Part shown: in pieces, positions 43,906-53,919 of the stretch
How the letters are laid out: the number at the start of each line of letters is the position of its first letter
How positions within the stretch are numbered: position 1 is the first letter of the stretch
NCBI GenBank assembly: GCA_021292165.1
Contig: CM037876.1
Coordinates: 104,742,324 to 104,806,323 of the forward strand
Reading direction: 5' to 3'
Source: Shinisaurus crocodilurus
Taxonomy: Eukaryota > Chordata > Lepidosauria > Squamata > Shinisauridae
Length of the DNA: 64,000 nt
Program-made: the position numbers and the translations under genes
The notes under the pieces: generated by a model
Told to the model about the DNA's origin: nothing
The model's database searches: none
What the model saw: only the letters and a program-made list of their open reading frames with translations

Positions 43906-44314
43906 TATCTATGCGTGTGTGCATGCAGGTGCAAGCCGGCTCAGCCGCCCCTCCTCCCCTTCCCCCGCAGGAGATGCAAAAAAAGAAAAAGAAAAGGTAT
44001 GGGCAGTTTTTGCTACCGCGGGTTCTCTCCTCGGCATACCGTGCTTCTGTGTATAAGATGACCCTCAATTTTTCGACTATCAATTTAAGGAAAAAGTATC
44101 GTCTTATACACAGAAAAATACGGTATTACAAAAGGTACCATAAGTGGCAGTATTCACTCTACTCACAAAGAAACTGACAGAGGCTGCTTCTGCAAATTCC
44201 TACTGCTGGGAGAACAGGGCATAGTCTCCAAACTGCTATCCCTGCTTTTCACTTTGTCATGCAGAGTCCCAAATTCCCCTGCCTCCCACAAGTGCAAGCT
44301 ACTTTAAACTTTTT

Positions 44315-44401
44315 TTAAAGGGGCCATGCCATGGGCAAAATTGCAGCTAAGCTAAAACTGCAAGCTTAGCTGCAATTTTGCCCATGGCATGGCCCCTTTA
44401 A
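44315..44401. repeat. perfect 87-bp palindrome
   Basis: Arms of 39 bases starting TTAAAGGGGCCATGCCATGG are exact inverses around a 9-base loop (AAAACTGCA). It can form a long hairpin. One arm resembles 14862-14895 in the other copy of this repeat, where it is single. Confidence 0.95.
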
Positions 44402-44984
44402 ATGTAGCTCTTTTTAGGCTCGAACAGCCGCAGGGTCTCCATGGAGAGACAGACACTGTGAGGATGTGTGCGCATGCGTATGTGCAGACATGGTCTACCT
44501 GCTGAAAAGCTGCACCCACTGGCCTGAACCAAGGGAGAGGTGAATGAGGGATTTATCACATGATTCCTATCTTTATATTGCCAAAGATTTTATTTCCTAA
44601 CAGAGCTGACTCTGTGCCTCTAACAGGTGAAATACAGTGTCAGAAGGAAATGCAAGAAACTTCCCCTTGAAGCTCCATGTTTGGGGGTGTGGAGTGGGTG
44701 GGTAAGCTTCACCTGTTGAATTTGTGCCAATCCTGACCATTTTAAAACAAAAAGAGATTGTCCTGCAAGCACTGACCCCCCCCCCCAAACACCAGCTATC
44801 AACAATTAAGGGTTTAAGTAGGGTAAAAAAATTTTACAAAAGCCACTGATAAAATATTATAAAATAATATATAATGTAATAATTATAATATATAAGATAT
44901 TAGATAATAATATAATTCTGGAAAAGTCATCCTAGCACTGGCGCTGCTGCTACCTCTTCTTCTAGCAAGGAGCAGCATTTCACA

Positions 44985-45066
44985 ATTATCCCTCAATTAC
45001 ATGATACTTCTTCACACAATGCATAATCAATTTGCTGCCACAAGATGTGATGGTCAATGTTGTAGA
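44985..45066 (+). mobile_element. CR1-superfamily LINE fragment
   Basis: A short stretch with TTCTTCACACAATGCATAAT and CTGCCACAAGATGTGATGG matches the C-terminal coding region seen at 38890. Confidence 0.55.
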
Positions 45067-45771
45067 TTGCTTTAAAATATACACACTTTCCTGTGAGTAA
45101 GTCCCATTGAACATAACAGGACTTACTTTTGAGTACACATACATAGGATTGCACTGTTATTCTGTTTTCAGAGCAGTGGTAAATTTTACTTGGCTCTACC
45201 TCTGTACCTCATGTGAAAGTCTTTTTCTAACACATGCTGAAGTGCAATGGAGAAAGCTCTCTACAGTAATGATTAGGATTATTCTGCAGGGATTTTGGAT
45301 TTTTTTTTTCATGCATTAACATTTTTTTAAAGGAAGTTAGCAGAAAACACACCCTACTCAAGAGAAAGAAAGACAAAATCCCAACTACCTCAAATAGCAG
45401 CAACAAACATCATCATTCCATTTTGGCATTATTGTTCAATCACAGTGTTGTTGTTCTTGCTTTTTTAATAAAGTACAATAGAGCCCACATGTGTGTGTGT
45501 TTTTCTGATTGGAGAAAATAGGAGCTTGCAGGGTGGGCCTGTGGACTACTTTGCACACTCAGAGATATCTAAATGTTAAATATTATTTCTTTGGCAAACA
45601 AAGCCACCATGGAGGGATCCATTTTTTAAGTGGGAGGGAGATCCTTAAAACAAGGAGTTTCCCCTGCACAATGTGGGGAAAGTAGGCTGAAAATTATGTT
45701 TGACTGAAATAATGGCATATTCCTCCCCAGTTTACCCCTTCCTACCATTTGTTGTTGCCTCTATATTACAT

Positions 45772-45865
45772 TTTAGATTGTAAGCTCTTTGGGGCAGGGA
45801 ACTGTTCTCTTATACTCGGTAAAGCACCATGCACATTGATGGTACAATAATAATAATAATGACAA
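45772..45865 (+). mobile_element. LINE or SINE 3' end with (AAT)n tail
   Basis: TTTAGATTGTAAGCTCTTTG, GGGCAGGGAACTG and GGTACAATAATAATAATAAT resemble the 3' terminus at 34925-35052 and the 3' end shared by several vertebrate retroelements. Confidence 0.5.
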
Positions 45866-46090
45866 CAACAGCAATCACCATCATCATCATGGGTCTGGAT
45901 GATGGTGGCTTCAGAGTGGTCAGAGCCCTTAAATGGTTAGAGCATCCTGGGTGGGTGGCTATACCCTTGGCCACACCCTCATGTTGCCTGGCCACACTCT
46001 CTTGATCACACTTTCATGTTGCTTAACCATACCTCTTACAAATTCACATGTGTGTCCCTATTTTCATCTGTGAAATGTTGGAGGGTATGA

Positions 46091-46537
46091 GAGGGGAGCA
46101 TAAAACAATATGATTTGAGAGAACATACTTGCCTAATGTTTATCTCAATTCTTTGAAAAGAGAAAGAAAAGAAATGAAGACCACTCAGACTGTAAACCAA
46201 CATGCTTAAATCTTGTTTCAATGGAAAATGGCATATTTTAAGGAGAAAAGAGAAAAGCATTTGTTTCATTGTTTTGACAGAAAAGGCTTTAAATGCAGAA
46301 TATGAATTACTTTATTGAGCGGCACCTCACTCTGTTGTGTACAAAGGCATTGCTGTACTCTGGAGGTGTCTTATATGTGGGATGTTGAGCCCTTCCTTGA
46401 ACTTTTATTCTGGTCTATTTATATGCTTTTACTGAGGACATTAAAGCATAGTCACAACCTTATTTGTAACTGATTATGTATGTCTGAACCAAAAGGGACC
46501 TTAGTTTTGTGAAACGGTACCTCCCTACCCCTGCCAC

Positions 46538-46570
<33 letters not shown>

Positions 46571-47127
46571 AAAAAAGCTGCTTTTTTAAGTTTTGTGAAA
46601 CAGTACCTTCCACCTGTCTGCCACCACCACAAATCCCATGATGTTTTCAGGGGGAAACAGGCAAAAATATTCACCTCCTTTCAAGTGGCAGGCAGCTGCC
46701 ACTTTAAACAAGGCCTTCCTCAATGCCATGTGCAGTGGAATTATCCCGCTTTCTTGCAGGAAAAGTAGGGTTGGACTCCACATATTCCTTTTCTTAATGC
46801 CTTTCTTAAAGTGATGGATGCATCGTTCATCCCTTCTTGGCTAGTTGCCAAGAGAGGGGGAGAGATCCTGATTTTGCAGTGAAAGGTGGTTTTACCTCTC
46901 ATTGGGGGCATTGCTCTTTCAGAGAAATCTTTCACTCCCTCCTGAAATGACAACTTCCACTGCAAACCCCCACACCCGAAAAGGTGGCTCAGCCCTAATA
47001 AGATACACACTTCCCAGATTTAATTTTCTTTTGGACAAGAAGATATGAACTAAAATTGCAGATGCATTCTCTCTCTCTCTTGTGAAATCCCCAATTATAT
47101 CTACTTTCCCTTTTAAATCCTTAAAAT
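46091..47127. other. unassigned DNA with (AC)n microsatellite at 46541-46569
   Basis: The AC run is the only clear feature. GAAACNGTACC words recur twice near 46510 and 46600, suggesting a small local duplication. No gene was seen. Confidence 0.45.
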
Positions 47128-47175
47128 ATTTTAGCATCTGGCTGGCCACTGTTGGAAACAGGATGGTAGACTAGT
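47128..47175 (+). mobile_element. CR1-superfamily LINE 3' fragment
   Basis: TAGCATCTGGCTGGCCACTG and GAAACAGGATGGTAGACTAG are the LINE 3' UTR seen at 39110-39160. Confidence 0.5.
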
Positions 47176-47359
47176 ATTTTATAATTATTGGCCGGAATTC
47201 AAAGAGCTACTGCTTTGGCAAGGCTCCTGCCACTTTGGAAACTTTGGTCATGTGGCATGTGGTGGTGGTGGGTGGGTGGGAGTGCTGTTTGAGAACACAA
47301 ACCCAAAGCCTTTTTTGACATACAGAACGCCTGTGGTTCTTTGGATCCCAGCCATTGTT

Positions 47360-47590
47360 TATTTCTTCATTTTCTAGAGCGCTTCTCAGCAAGCTCCCAA
47401 AATGGTTTACAATAAAAATTACTACAATAGAATAATAAAAACTTCAGTAAAGCCGCAATACAAAACATCAGTAGAATGCCAATAAAATCCGAGGCAATGA
47501 TTATGGCCAAGATTCAAACAACTGTAAAACTTGTTCCATTAGCCCAAAAGACCACTAAATCAGGCTCTAATGGCAAACTGTTCTGATAGT
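47360..47590 (-). mobile_element. L2-like LINE 3' UTR, decayed
   Basis: AT-rich block with AGCGCTTCTCAGCAAGCTCC and ACAATAAAAATTACTACAAT, read on minus as the usual upstream-of-tail region of L2-type 3' ends. Confidence 0.4.
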
Positions 47591-47728
47591 AAAGGGGTGT
47601 GTGTGTTATAAAATCAGTTTGTGGTGTGGCATGGGGGTCAGCTATCGAAAGAAAAGCAAGTCAAAATTCTACTGGGCTAGTGCCCCTTTCCTAAGTTGAT
47701 CTTTGGATCCTGGCTTATAAAAGCTATA

Positions 47729-47973
47729 CAGTAATACCTTGGATTGCAAGTAACTTGGTTTGAGAGCGTTTTGCAAGACAAGCAAATTTTTAAATATTTA
47801 TTTATTTATTACTTGATATACAAGCGACGTCTTGCAATACAAGTACTGTAGTACGGCTTAAATTAAAAATCTCTACAAATTTTTTTGGGGGGATTTCGTT
47901 TTGATATAAGAGTGTTTTGGATTACAAGCACGTTTCCGGAACGAATTATGCTCTCAATCCAAGGCATAACTGT
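47729..47973 (+). mobile_element. mariner-like miniature element, copy 2
   Basis: Full-length relative of 1266-1531 with ends ACAGTAATACCTTGGATTG and CCAAGGCATAACTGTA. The interior (TTGATATACAAGCGACGTCT) agrees with 60577-60829, showing that the GC core of copy 1 is unusual. Confidence 0.8.
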
Positions 47974-48019
47974 ATTAAGTAAAAAACCTAATATGGACTA
48001 CAGTGAGAGACCCTTAGTC

Positions 48020-48560
48020 TGATCATTCATTCATTTATTTTATATTCTGCCTTTCTGCTAAAAATGGCACTTTGAACTGCTAAAAAATGGTACCCGGAAA
48101 CAGACCAGTAGCAAGGAAGTCGTGTGCTCCCTGTAACCAGCCCCGGAATAGTCTCGCTGCAGCATTTTGGATCAGCTGAAGCTTCCAAACAGTTTTCAAG
48201 GGCAACCCCACGTAGAGCACATTATAGTCAAGCAAATGGGATGTAGCTAAGGCATGTGCAACTGTGACCATATCAGACATTTCCAGGAACAGGCACAGTT
48301 GGCATACTAGCCTCAGCTGTGCAAATAAATGCACTCCTGGCCACTGCCAACACCTGGGCATCCAGATTCAGGCCTGAATCCAGAATTACACCGAAACTGC
48401 AAGCCTGAGTCTTCAGTGGGAGTGTAACCCCACTCAGCACAGGTTGAATGCATATTCCCTGATCTGCCTTTCAGCTAAGCAGGAGCACTACTATCTTGTC
48501 TGGGTTAAGCTTCAGTTTGTTTGCCCTCCTCAGTCCATTCCCTAGCATCAGACACCAATT
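48020..48560 (-). mobile_element. L2-like LINE, ORF2 C-terminal region
   Basis: The minus strand encodes VLYVGLPLKTVWKLQLIQNAAARLF-type sequence (in pieces: LYVGLPLKTVWKLQLI, NAAARLFRGWLQ; about 48080-48240), matching the L2 copy at 8460. Upstream (48240-48560) are decayed RT C-terminal and linker parts. Confidence 0.7.
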
Positions 48561-48569
48561 TAGCTTCCT

Positions 48570-48898
48570 TGTATTTATTTATTTATTTATTTACCATTAC
48601 TTTTCTATACCGCCCAATAGCCAAAGCTCTCTGGGCAGTTCACAACAATTAAAACCATAAACAATTAAAACCCCGCTTTCCGGGGGCAGGTCTTCACCAC
48701 CTGCCCCCGGAAAGCGCACAGTCCAAGTGCCAGGTGAGCCTCTCTGGGAAGTCCATTCCACAACCGGGATGCCCCAGCAGAAAAGGCCCTCTTCTTTGTA
48801 GCCACCCACCTCCCTTCCTTTGGTGGGGCTTTTCTTGACATGGAGATAAAGTGATTCAAAACGTGTCTTGATTCGAAATGGGGCAGTTGGATCCCAGT
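48570..48898 (-). mobile_element. L2-like LINE 3' part, duplicated block copy 1
   Basis: The minus strand reads LYLHVKKSPTKGR-like and KEEGLFCWGIPVVEW sequence, the far C-terminus of an L2-like ORF2, with TTTCTATACCGCCCAATAGC as 3' UTR. 48688-48898 is repeated exactly at 49229-49439. A hairpin (CGCTTTCCGGGGGCAGGT, 48674-48691, against 48699-48716) lies at its left edge and is absent from copy 2. Confidence 0.75.
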
Positions 48899-49029
48899 TT
48901 GCGTGCTGCCAGCAAAACGTCTTTAACCGCCTCAGACAGGTCCGTATCCATCGTTATCTGATCCTCCATGCTGTGAGGCTTAAGGGATGCAGATTCGGAT
49001 GAAGTACCTTGCTCTGGTGCTGTGTCAGC

Positions 49030-49078
49030 AGATCGTCTCGAGTCGGATATATCTGACTCACACGAGTGAGTCAGATAT
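49030..49078. repeat. short hairpin
   Basis: GTCGGATATATCTGACTCAC and GTGAGTCAGATATA are inverses around a short loop. Function unknown; a transcribed hairpin is possible. Confidence 0.5.
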
Positions 49079-49228
49079 AAAAAACAGTATAAAAATTTAA
49101 AAATCTCAATCTACAGCATAAAATAGGAGTAAGAGCCGAAATAAAACCTAGCAGCAATATAGAGATTTAAAATACAGTAAAGGATTTATAACAACATAGA
49201 CTAAAAGACTAAAATTCCTGAGAAAAAA

Positions 49229-49439
49229 AGGTCTTCACCACCTGCCCCCGGAAAGCGCACAGTCCAAGTGCCAGGTGAGCCTCTCTGGGAAGTCCATTCC
49301 ACAACCGGGATGCCCCAGCAGAAAAGGCCCTCTTCTTTGTAGCCACCCACCTCCCTTCCTTTGGTGGGGCTTTTCTTGACATGGAGATAAAGTGATTCAA
49401 AACGTGTCTTGATTCGAAATGGGGCAGTTGGATCCCAGT
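49229..49439 (-). mobile_element. L2-like LINE 3' part, duplicated block copy 2
   Basis: Identical by eye to 48688-48898 over 211 bases. It is followed on the left by a different L2 3' UTR (49080-49228). See the finding on the duplication. Confidence 0.8.
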
Positions 49440-49616
49440 GCTGTGCATGTTTACAGTGTTGCCATGATGCTAAAGTTCCAAGCTGGCCCCATTCATTTTG
49501 AAGCAGGCTGAAAGTTCTGCTGTCGCTCTTTGAACTTCTGGAGTTCGTTGCAGGCAGAAGCATCTTTCAGTGGCTCTTGCGTTGCTGCTGCTTGGCTGTG
49601 CCTGAGCAATTTTGAC

Positions 49617-49637
49617 ATGGACACGAAAATGTTGAGA
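49617..49637 (+). CDS. candidate first coding exon (7 codons) of an unidentified gene
   Basis: ATG at 49617 followed by codons for MDTKMLR and a strong donor AGA|GTGAGT at 49637/49638. It ends in phase 0, which suits the phase-0 start of the block at 49810. Upstream sequence (about 49500-49616) could be 5' UTR. The tiny size makes this weak on its own; its support is the phase match. Confidence 0.3.
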
Positions 49638-49809
49638 GTGAGTGTTCATTGTCAAACCCCAAAGAGGTTTGGGGGGAACAGGGCTCCAGGGTCAGCTTTT
49701 TGGTGAGATAAGAGAATTCTAGGAGCGGAGCAACCCTGGCCTCTTTGGGACGGCCCAGGATCTGCCCCTCTGACCTGGGTGCTTTTCAGCTCTGCTTTTT
49801 CCTTCGCAG

Positions 49810-49883
49810 AAATCAGAAGAGGGATGTCCCAGTGTCAGCGATGTGGACGTCCTTACAGAAGAAGATCTCATGGCTTCTCTGAG
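49810..49883 (+). CDS. candidate coding exon of an unidentified gene
   Basis: Good acceptor (TGCTTTTTCCTTCGCAG) and donor (CTGAG|GTAGGA) bracket 74 bases. Phase-0 reading gives KSEEGCPSVSDVDVLTEED and LMASL, ending with two bases of a codon. The sequence is acidic and Ser-rich and has no repeat match in the window. It joins in phase to 51040 (Arg codon) or 51375 (Ser codon). I do not recognise the protein. Confidence 0.4.
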
Positions 49884-50403
49884 GTAGGATGTTCTGCCCC
49901 CATCTTACAATGCTCTGCCCCCATTATGACAATTCAAATGCCACCACGCTACTCACCTTCAGACTTTGATGGACCTCTAGTGAAAAGGAGTTGCACAGTT
50001 GCGAGGCAATAACTCCCAAAGGTGCTGTGTTCGACTCTGCGCATGAATGGTACAGTCAAGGTATTCTCCACTGATGTTAACCATTGTGATGGTGATACCA
50101 TTAAGCTAGTACTTGCCTGGATTACTTTTAAAAGATTATATATTGGATAGCTTTGAACTCCTAAAGGATTTGTGATTAGATCTCTGCCTCTCTGAGGGGA
50201 TTTAAATATTTTCCTTGGTGGATAATCTTGCTTTTTGTGTAGCTGAGAATCCATAATTTTTCTTTTCTACCTCTTGAAGAATTCTATCTAACTTAAAAGC
50301 TTGTTATAATCCTTCATCAACAGAGACTGGCCTGGAAGGGATGGGGCACAGAGGCCGAGAATTCCCTCTCAGCTTCTTGAGTGCAAATGAGAAGGGCAGA
50401 ACT

Positions 50404-50430
50404 GTGTGTGTGTGTGTGTGTGTGTGTGTA
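50404..50430 (+). repeat. (GT)n microsatellite
   Basis: About 13 GT units followed by a G-run. Confidence 0.9.
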
Positions 50431-50477
50431 GGGGGGCCTTTGCTAGTTTCGGGCAGACAGAAGAGGTAGGAGCGCAG

Positions 50478-50590
50478 GGCAGGAGGTGCTTGGCGATAGC
50501 AGTGAGGGCCGTAAATGGCTATTAGATATCAGAGTTAAATGGAACATTCATGTTCCAAGACAGTATATCTCTGAATACCAGGTCCCTGCC
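50478..50590 (+). mobile_element. CR1-superfamily LINE 3' fragment
   Basis: AAATGGCTATTAGATATCAG and CTCTGAATACCAGG belong to the LINE 3' UTR repeated at 51187-51345 and 39000-39060. It lies in the intron between candidate exons. Confidence 0.65.
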
Positions 50591-50599
50591 AGAACAAAC

Positions 50600-50925
50600 A
50601 ATATTTATTGGTCATTATTATTTATTTATTGTTACATTTATATCCTGCCTTTTTGTTTTCCTCTCCAAGGGAAAAATTGGGGGTACATGGTGGGTGGACA
50701 AGACAGGGCCTTTTCTGCAGCAGCACCCCGACTGTGGAACTCCCTTCTGAGGGAGGTCAGGTTGGCTATATCCTCACAAAGTTTTAGAAGGGCCTTTGAT
50801 GGGTTGTAACATTGTCCTGGCTTGTTGGAAAGAATGTTTTCTTTCTGCTTTTATTCTGTTGTGCATTTATTGTATTGGCAGCAGAAAGGCAATTTATAAA
50901 TACTTTATAAACAAAAACACTTCCC
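50600..50925 (+). mobile_element. L2-like LINE 3' end
   Basis: Broken coding words resembling the L2 C-terminus (DKTGPFLQQHPDCGTP; compare RAFSVAAPILWNSLP at 8790), then 3' UTR with GTGCATTTATTGTATTGGCA and AAGGCAATTTATAAATACT. Confidence 0.55.
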
Positions 50926-51039
50926 GCCATGTGCTGCCTTGTGAAACCCACAGGAAGAGGAAGAGGGGCTTGTGGGGACTCGGCTGAGCGATTCCAACCA
51001 GGGTCTGTTCTTTTCTTTCCAAACAAACCAATAACAAAG

Positions 51040-51181
51040 GCATTTGGACCTGATTTTGCACAAGCTGCAGAAAATCAAGCACCTGACCGATGAGAACCAG
51101 CACTTCACCTTGGCTCAGGAGCACAGAAAGAAGGGGGTAGAGAAGAGGAAGAGGCTCCTCCCCCAGAAGAAGACGGGAGAG
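51040..51181 (+). CDS. candidate coding block, coiled-coil-like, with weak splice sites
   Basis: Reading from one leading base gives HLDLILHKLQKIKHLTDENQ, then HFTLAQEHRKKG and a Lys/Arg-rich end. The heptad spacing of Leu/Ile suggests a short coiled coil. The acceptor (AATAACAAAG) is poor and the donor (GAGAG|GTTGGA) weak. The exit phase (0) does not suit the next block at 51375. It could be an alternative exon or a damaged one. Confidence 0.3.
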
Positions 51182-51186
51182 GTTGG

Positions 51187-51345
51187 AGCGCAGGGTGGGG
51201 GGGTGCTCGGCGATACCAGTGAGGGTCATAAATGGCCATTAGATATCAGAGTTAAATGGAACATTCATGTTCCAAGACAGTATATTTCTGAATACCAGGC
51301 CCAAGGCACAGGGCCCTTTGGCGGACCCAGCAGGGCTCATGTTCT
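51187..51345 (+). mobile_element. CR1-superfamily LINE 3' end
   Basis: AAATGGCCATTAGATATCAG, GAATACCAGG, GGCCCTTTGGCGGACCCAGC and GGGCTCATGTTCT: the same 3' UTR as 50478-50590 and 38990-39200, longer. Confidence 0.7.
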
Positions 51346-51374
51346 CAGGTGTTGTGTCTTGTTTCTCATCTCAG

Positions 51375-51447
51375 TGCCCTGGATCAGAAGCTGGAAGGAT
51401 ATGGTTCTGAAGAGCACAGCAAGACTCCAGCATTTCCTTCCAGAGAG
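51375..51447 (+). CDS. candidate coding exon of an unidentified gene
   Basis: 73 bases between a good acceptor (TTGTTTCTCATCTCAG) and donor (AGAG|GTAAGA). One leading base, then ALDQKLEGYGSEEHSKTPAF and PSRE, ending phase 0. The leading base completes the codon left by 49810-49883 (AG|T, Ser), giving an in-phase junction. The next candidate (52111) also starts in phase 0. Confidence 0.4.
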
Positions 51448-52110
51448 GTAAGAATAGAGAAGCTTTTTGCCATTTTTGGCAGGGAGCTATACAATATGTA
51501 CAAGCATGATACCTGCATGGTTCCCTGTGAAAAGACTTTTTTTAACCATCTCTAAATCCCTCTTTTAAAAGGGACTTTTAATTTTGACAGCTGGCAAAAG
51601 GAATAACTCCCGTAAATTGGGTGGCTTGCACTTTTCCATGTTCCCGAGCACCTAGAGTCTCTGGAACAAGAGGAAAAGTGAAATCAGCCTTAGGACAGGA
51701 AAGTCCAGAAAAAGATAAGGCTCTTGCCACAAACGGGGTGTAAATCCCACCCACCCCTTTCTCGAGAGCAGAAAGGTTTGTTGCTAGCTCTGGGGTGACT
51801 GGGGGGGAGGTGGAGAAGGGAGGCGGGAAGCAGTAGGGTGCACAGCCTTTTTGCCCTCAGGGGTGTCAGGTGTGGGTGCAACACTCTGTGCACGCACACA
51901 CACAAAGCACACATACACATCAAAGCCCAAGAGAACCAGTCCAATGACCTTGTGGACCAAAATGGTCTCTGCTTGTTCAATCTGCTTCCAAGGGATGTGA
52001 CAGAAGTTGACATCTGAACTTCATAGGTTAATGGGGTGGGTTCCTTCAAATCCTGTGGGAAGAGGGAGACAACAAGACCCATTTTTCTCTTCTCTCCTTT
52101 TCATTCACAG

Positions 52111-52181
52111 TCTGATGACACCTTAGCGGACACCCCCAGCATGGAGGACGAGGTGCGGGACATTCCCTCTGATTCAGTGAG
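52111..52181 (+). CDS. candidate coding exon of an unidentified gene
   Basis: 71 bases after a strong acceptor (CTCTCCTTTTCATTCACAG) and before a GTATCC donor. Phase-0 reading gives SDDTLADTPSMEDEVRDI and PSDSV, ending with two bases of a codon. It is very acidic. No later exon was found before the repeats at 52459 onward. Confidence 0.4.
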
Positions 52182-52458
52182 GTATCCTGTTCTCCGCTGA
52201 GGGCATCTCAAGTGGTTGAGGGATTCAAGCACTTTCCCTAAGAGTTTTAACTGACAAGTGCTCAGTCTTTCCTTGGGTTCTGGTACTCCACTAAGGAATA
52301 CCAAAAGGAACTACACAACCTAATGAAGGAATTTTCTACAGATGTTCAACACACACCATAGAAGCTTCAACCAGGCATCTTCCATCTACTATCCAAAATG
52401 CAATCTTTGGCATTTCATAGTCTCAGTCATTAGAACTATCACAGTTGGAGTATCTGGC

Positions 52459-52811
52459 TCATCATCATCAGGCGATCACTCGTGACCGAGTAAGATTGTC
52501 TTCCAGGATAAAAATTTACAAAAAGGAAATTTTAAAAGGAGGAAATTCTAAAGAAAAATTGTGTAGACTCTAGCGATGGGTCTGTAAGTGACTGTGGAGG
52601 CCAATTCTAGATCCACACAGCTTCCCACAGTGAGGACACAGGTTACCAGATGGAAGATGGTCCTGTAAAGGATTCGTTTGACGTGCTTTTCGCTTAGCAC
52701 GTTTCTCCCTTTCACCTTGCACTCGGGCTTCTTCAAAGTCCATAGAACCTTTGTGAAAGGCCAACCTCCAGTTAGATCGTTCATGGGCCAGTGCTTCCCA
52801 GTTTTCGATGT
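52459..52811 (-). mobile_element. zinc-finger non-LTR retrotransposon, 3' end copy
   Basis: Second copy of the element at 19858-22358, same orientation, keeping only the last 350 bases: GSMDFEEARVQGEREKRAK, then CPHCGKLCGSRIGLHSHLQTH, and the same TCATCATCATCA terminus. It inserted at or into the edge of a Penelope-like element. Confidence 0.85.
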
Positions 52812-53385
52812 TGCTATAAGGACTCCAAATACCACTGTCCTCCTGAGGAAACTACAAGCTCCCAGAGAATACCAGAGAATACCATCCTAGCTACCATGGA
52901 TACTGAGTCCCTTTACATCATGAAAACTCATTTTTTTCATACCCACAATTACTTCAGCTTTGGTGAGAACATGCATCTTTATATAAATGGCACTGCCACG
53001 GGCACTTGCATGTTTTCATTGTATGCCAACATATTCATGGTCATGAGGGGACCATGGGCTCAGTGGTAGAGCACACGCTTTGCATGCAGAAAGTCCCAGA
53101 TTTGATCCCCAGCATTTCTAGGAAGGGCTGGAAAAAAATCCTGCCTAAAACCCTGGAGAGCTGCTGCCAGTCAGTGGCGACAAAGCTGGGCTTGAAGGTC
53201 AAAGGGTCTGACTCAATATAAAGCAGCATCCTATGCTCCTGTGGCTTACTTAGAAAAACACTTTCTCAGTTACCATCCACAAAGTCTCTCTTCTATCTGA
53301 AATACAGCAATGCCATCTTTATCATCTGGACTCATGGACGGGAAGTGCTTGAGAAATTCCATCAGGACTTCAGTAACTTAGATGG
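52812..53385 (+). mobile_element. Penelope-like retroelement, second copy, split by a SINE
   Basis: Plus-strand reading with ENTILATMDTESLYIMKTH (52880), FSFGENMHLYINGTATGT (52962) and SLYANIFM. After the SINE at 53047-53240 it resumes with CTTTATCATCTGGACTCATG and TGAGAAATTCCATCAGGAC, words also at 12320-12370. Confidence 0.75.
53047..53240 (+). mobile_element. tRNA-Ala-like SINE
   Basis: Starts with an alanine-tRNA-like head (GGGCTCAGTGGTAGAGCAC, anticodon arm CTTTGCATGCAG with TGC, box B region GATTTGATCCCCAGC). It continues in a non-tRNA body (CCTGGAGAGCTGCTGCCAGT) and ends TATAAAGCAGCATCCTATGC. The tRNA part is degenerate and followed by a body, so it is a SINE and not a tRNA gene. Confidence 0.8.
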
Positions 53386-53754
53386 AAAGGAGAGATAGAG
53401 TTGAGTGTCATCAGCATCTAGCAAGGCTCTTCTTATATAACCTTTTACTGAGACTCTTCATTTCTACCTTCCCTCTTACCCCTTCCTCTGTCTTTGATAC
53501 CGTTTCTTCATAGAGAAACATAGTATAACATGAACCCACCTTTGGTAAGGAAGGTGCTTGCTAGCATCTAAAGCAGTGACAAGTGAGCTCTGTTTGGCTC
53601 AATTTGGAAGTGGTTTGATATTTGTGCTCTTTCCTCAGCAAGCATTCAGAAAAACATGTGTTTCCCCAACATTCTCTCCTGGTTTATAATGTTGTCATGT
53701 GCCAGTGGTGTGCTACAGACACCTCATAGCACCACCCGTGGCAGAATGACAACC

Positions 53755-53880
53755 ATGTTTGTTTGTTTGTTTGTTTCATTTATATTTTGTCTTTCCTCCC
53801 AAGGAGCTCAAAATGACATACATGATCTCCTGTCCCTATTTTATCCTTACAACAGACCTGTGAGGCTAGTTAGGTTGAGA

Positions 53881-53919
<39 letters not shown>

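Larger units (their letters stand above)
43214..44123. mobile_element. ATAAGACG-type mariner-like element, copy 2, split by insertions
   Basis: The left half (CTGTATTTTTCCGTGTATA, then ATAAGACGACC words, 43214-43287) and right half (GTTCTCTCCTCGGCATACC to GAAAAATACGG, about 44022-44123) match the element at 32081-32248. The 730 bases between contain a 5S-SINE head remnant, a 393-bp duplicate, a purine microsatellite and GC-rich filler. Confidence 0.7.
44225..46090 (+). repeat. dispersed unclassified repeat, copy 2 (three blocks)
   Basis: Matches 14815-15735 in three blocks: 44225-44320, 44738-44905 and 45960-46090. About 1 kb of other sequence separates blocks two and three, including a CR1 3' piece (44985-45066) and a GGATTGCACTG repeat (45085-45160). 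Confidence 0.6.

Noticed and set aside
43494..43934. 146-codon minus frame
   Set aside because: Its N-terminal part is a translation of a GA/GT microsatellite and the rest lies in the duplicated block.
53047..53118. Possible tRNA-Ala gene
   Set aside because: Box A and anticodon-like parts are present, but pairing is degraded and a SINE body follows directly; it is a tRNA-derived SINE.
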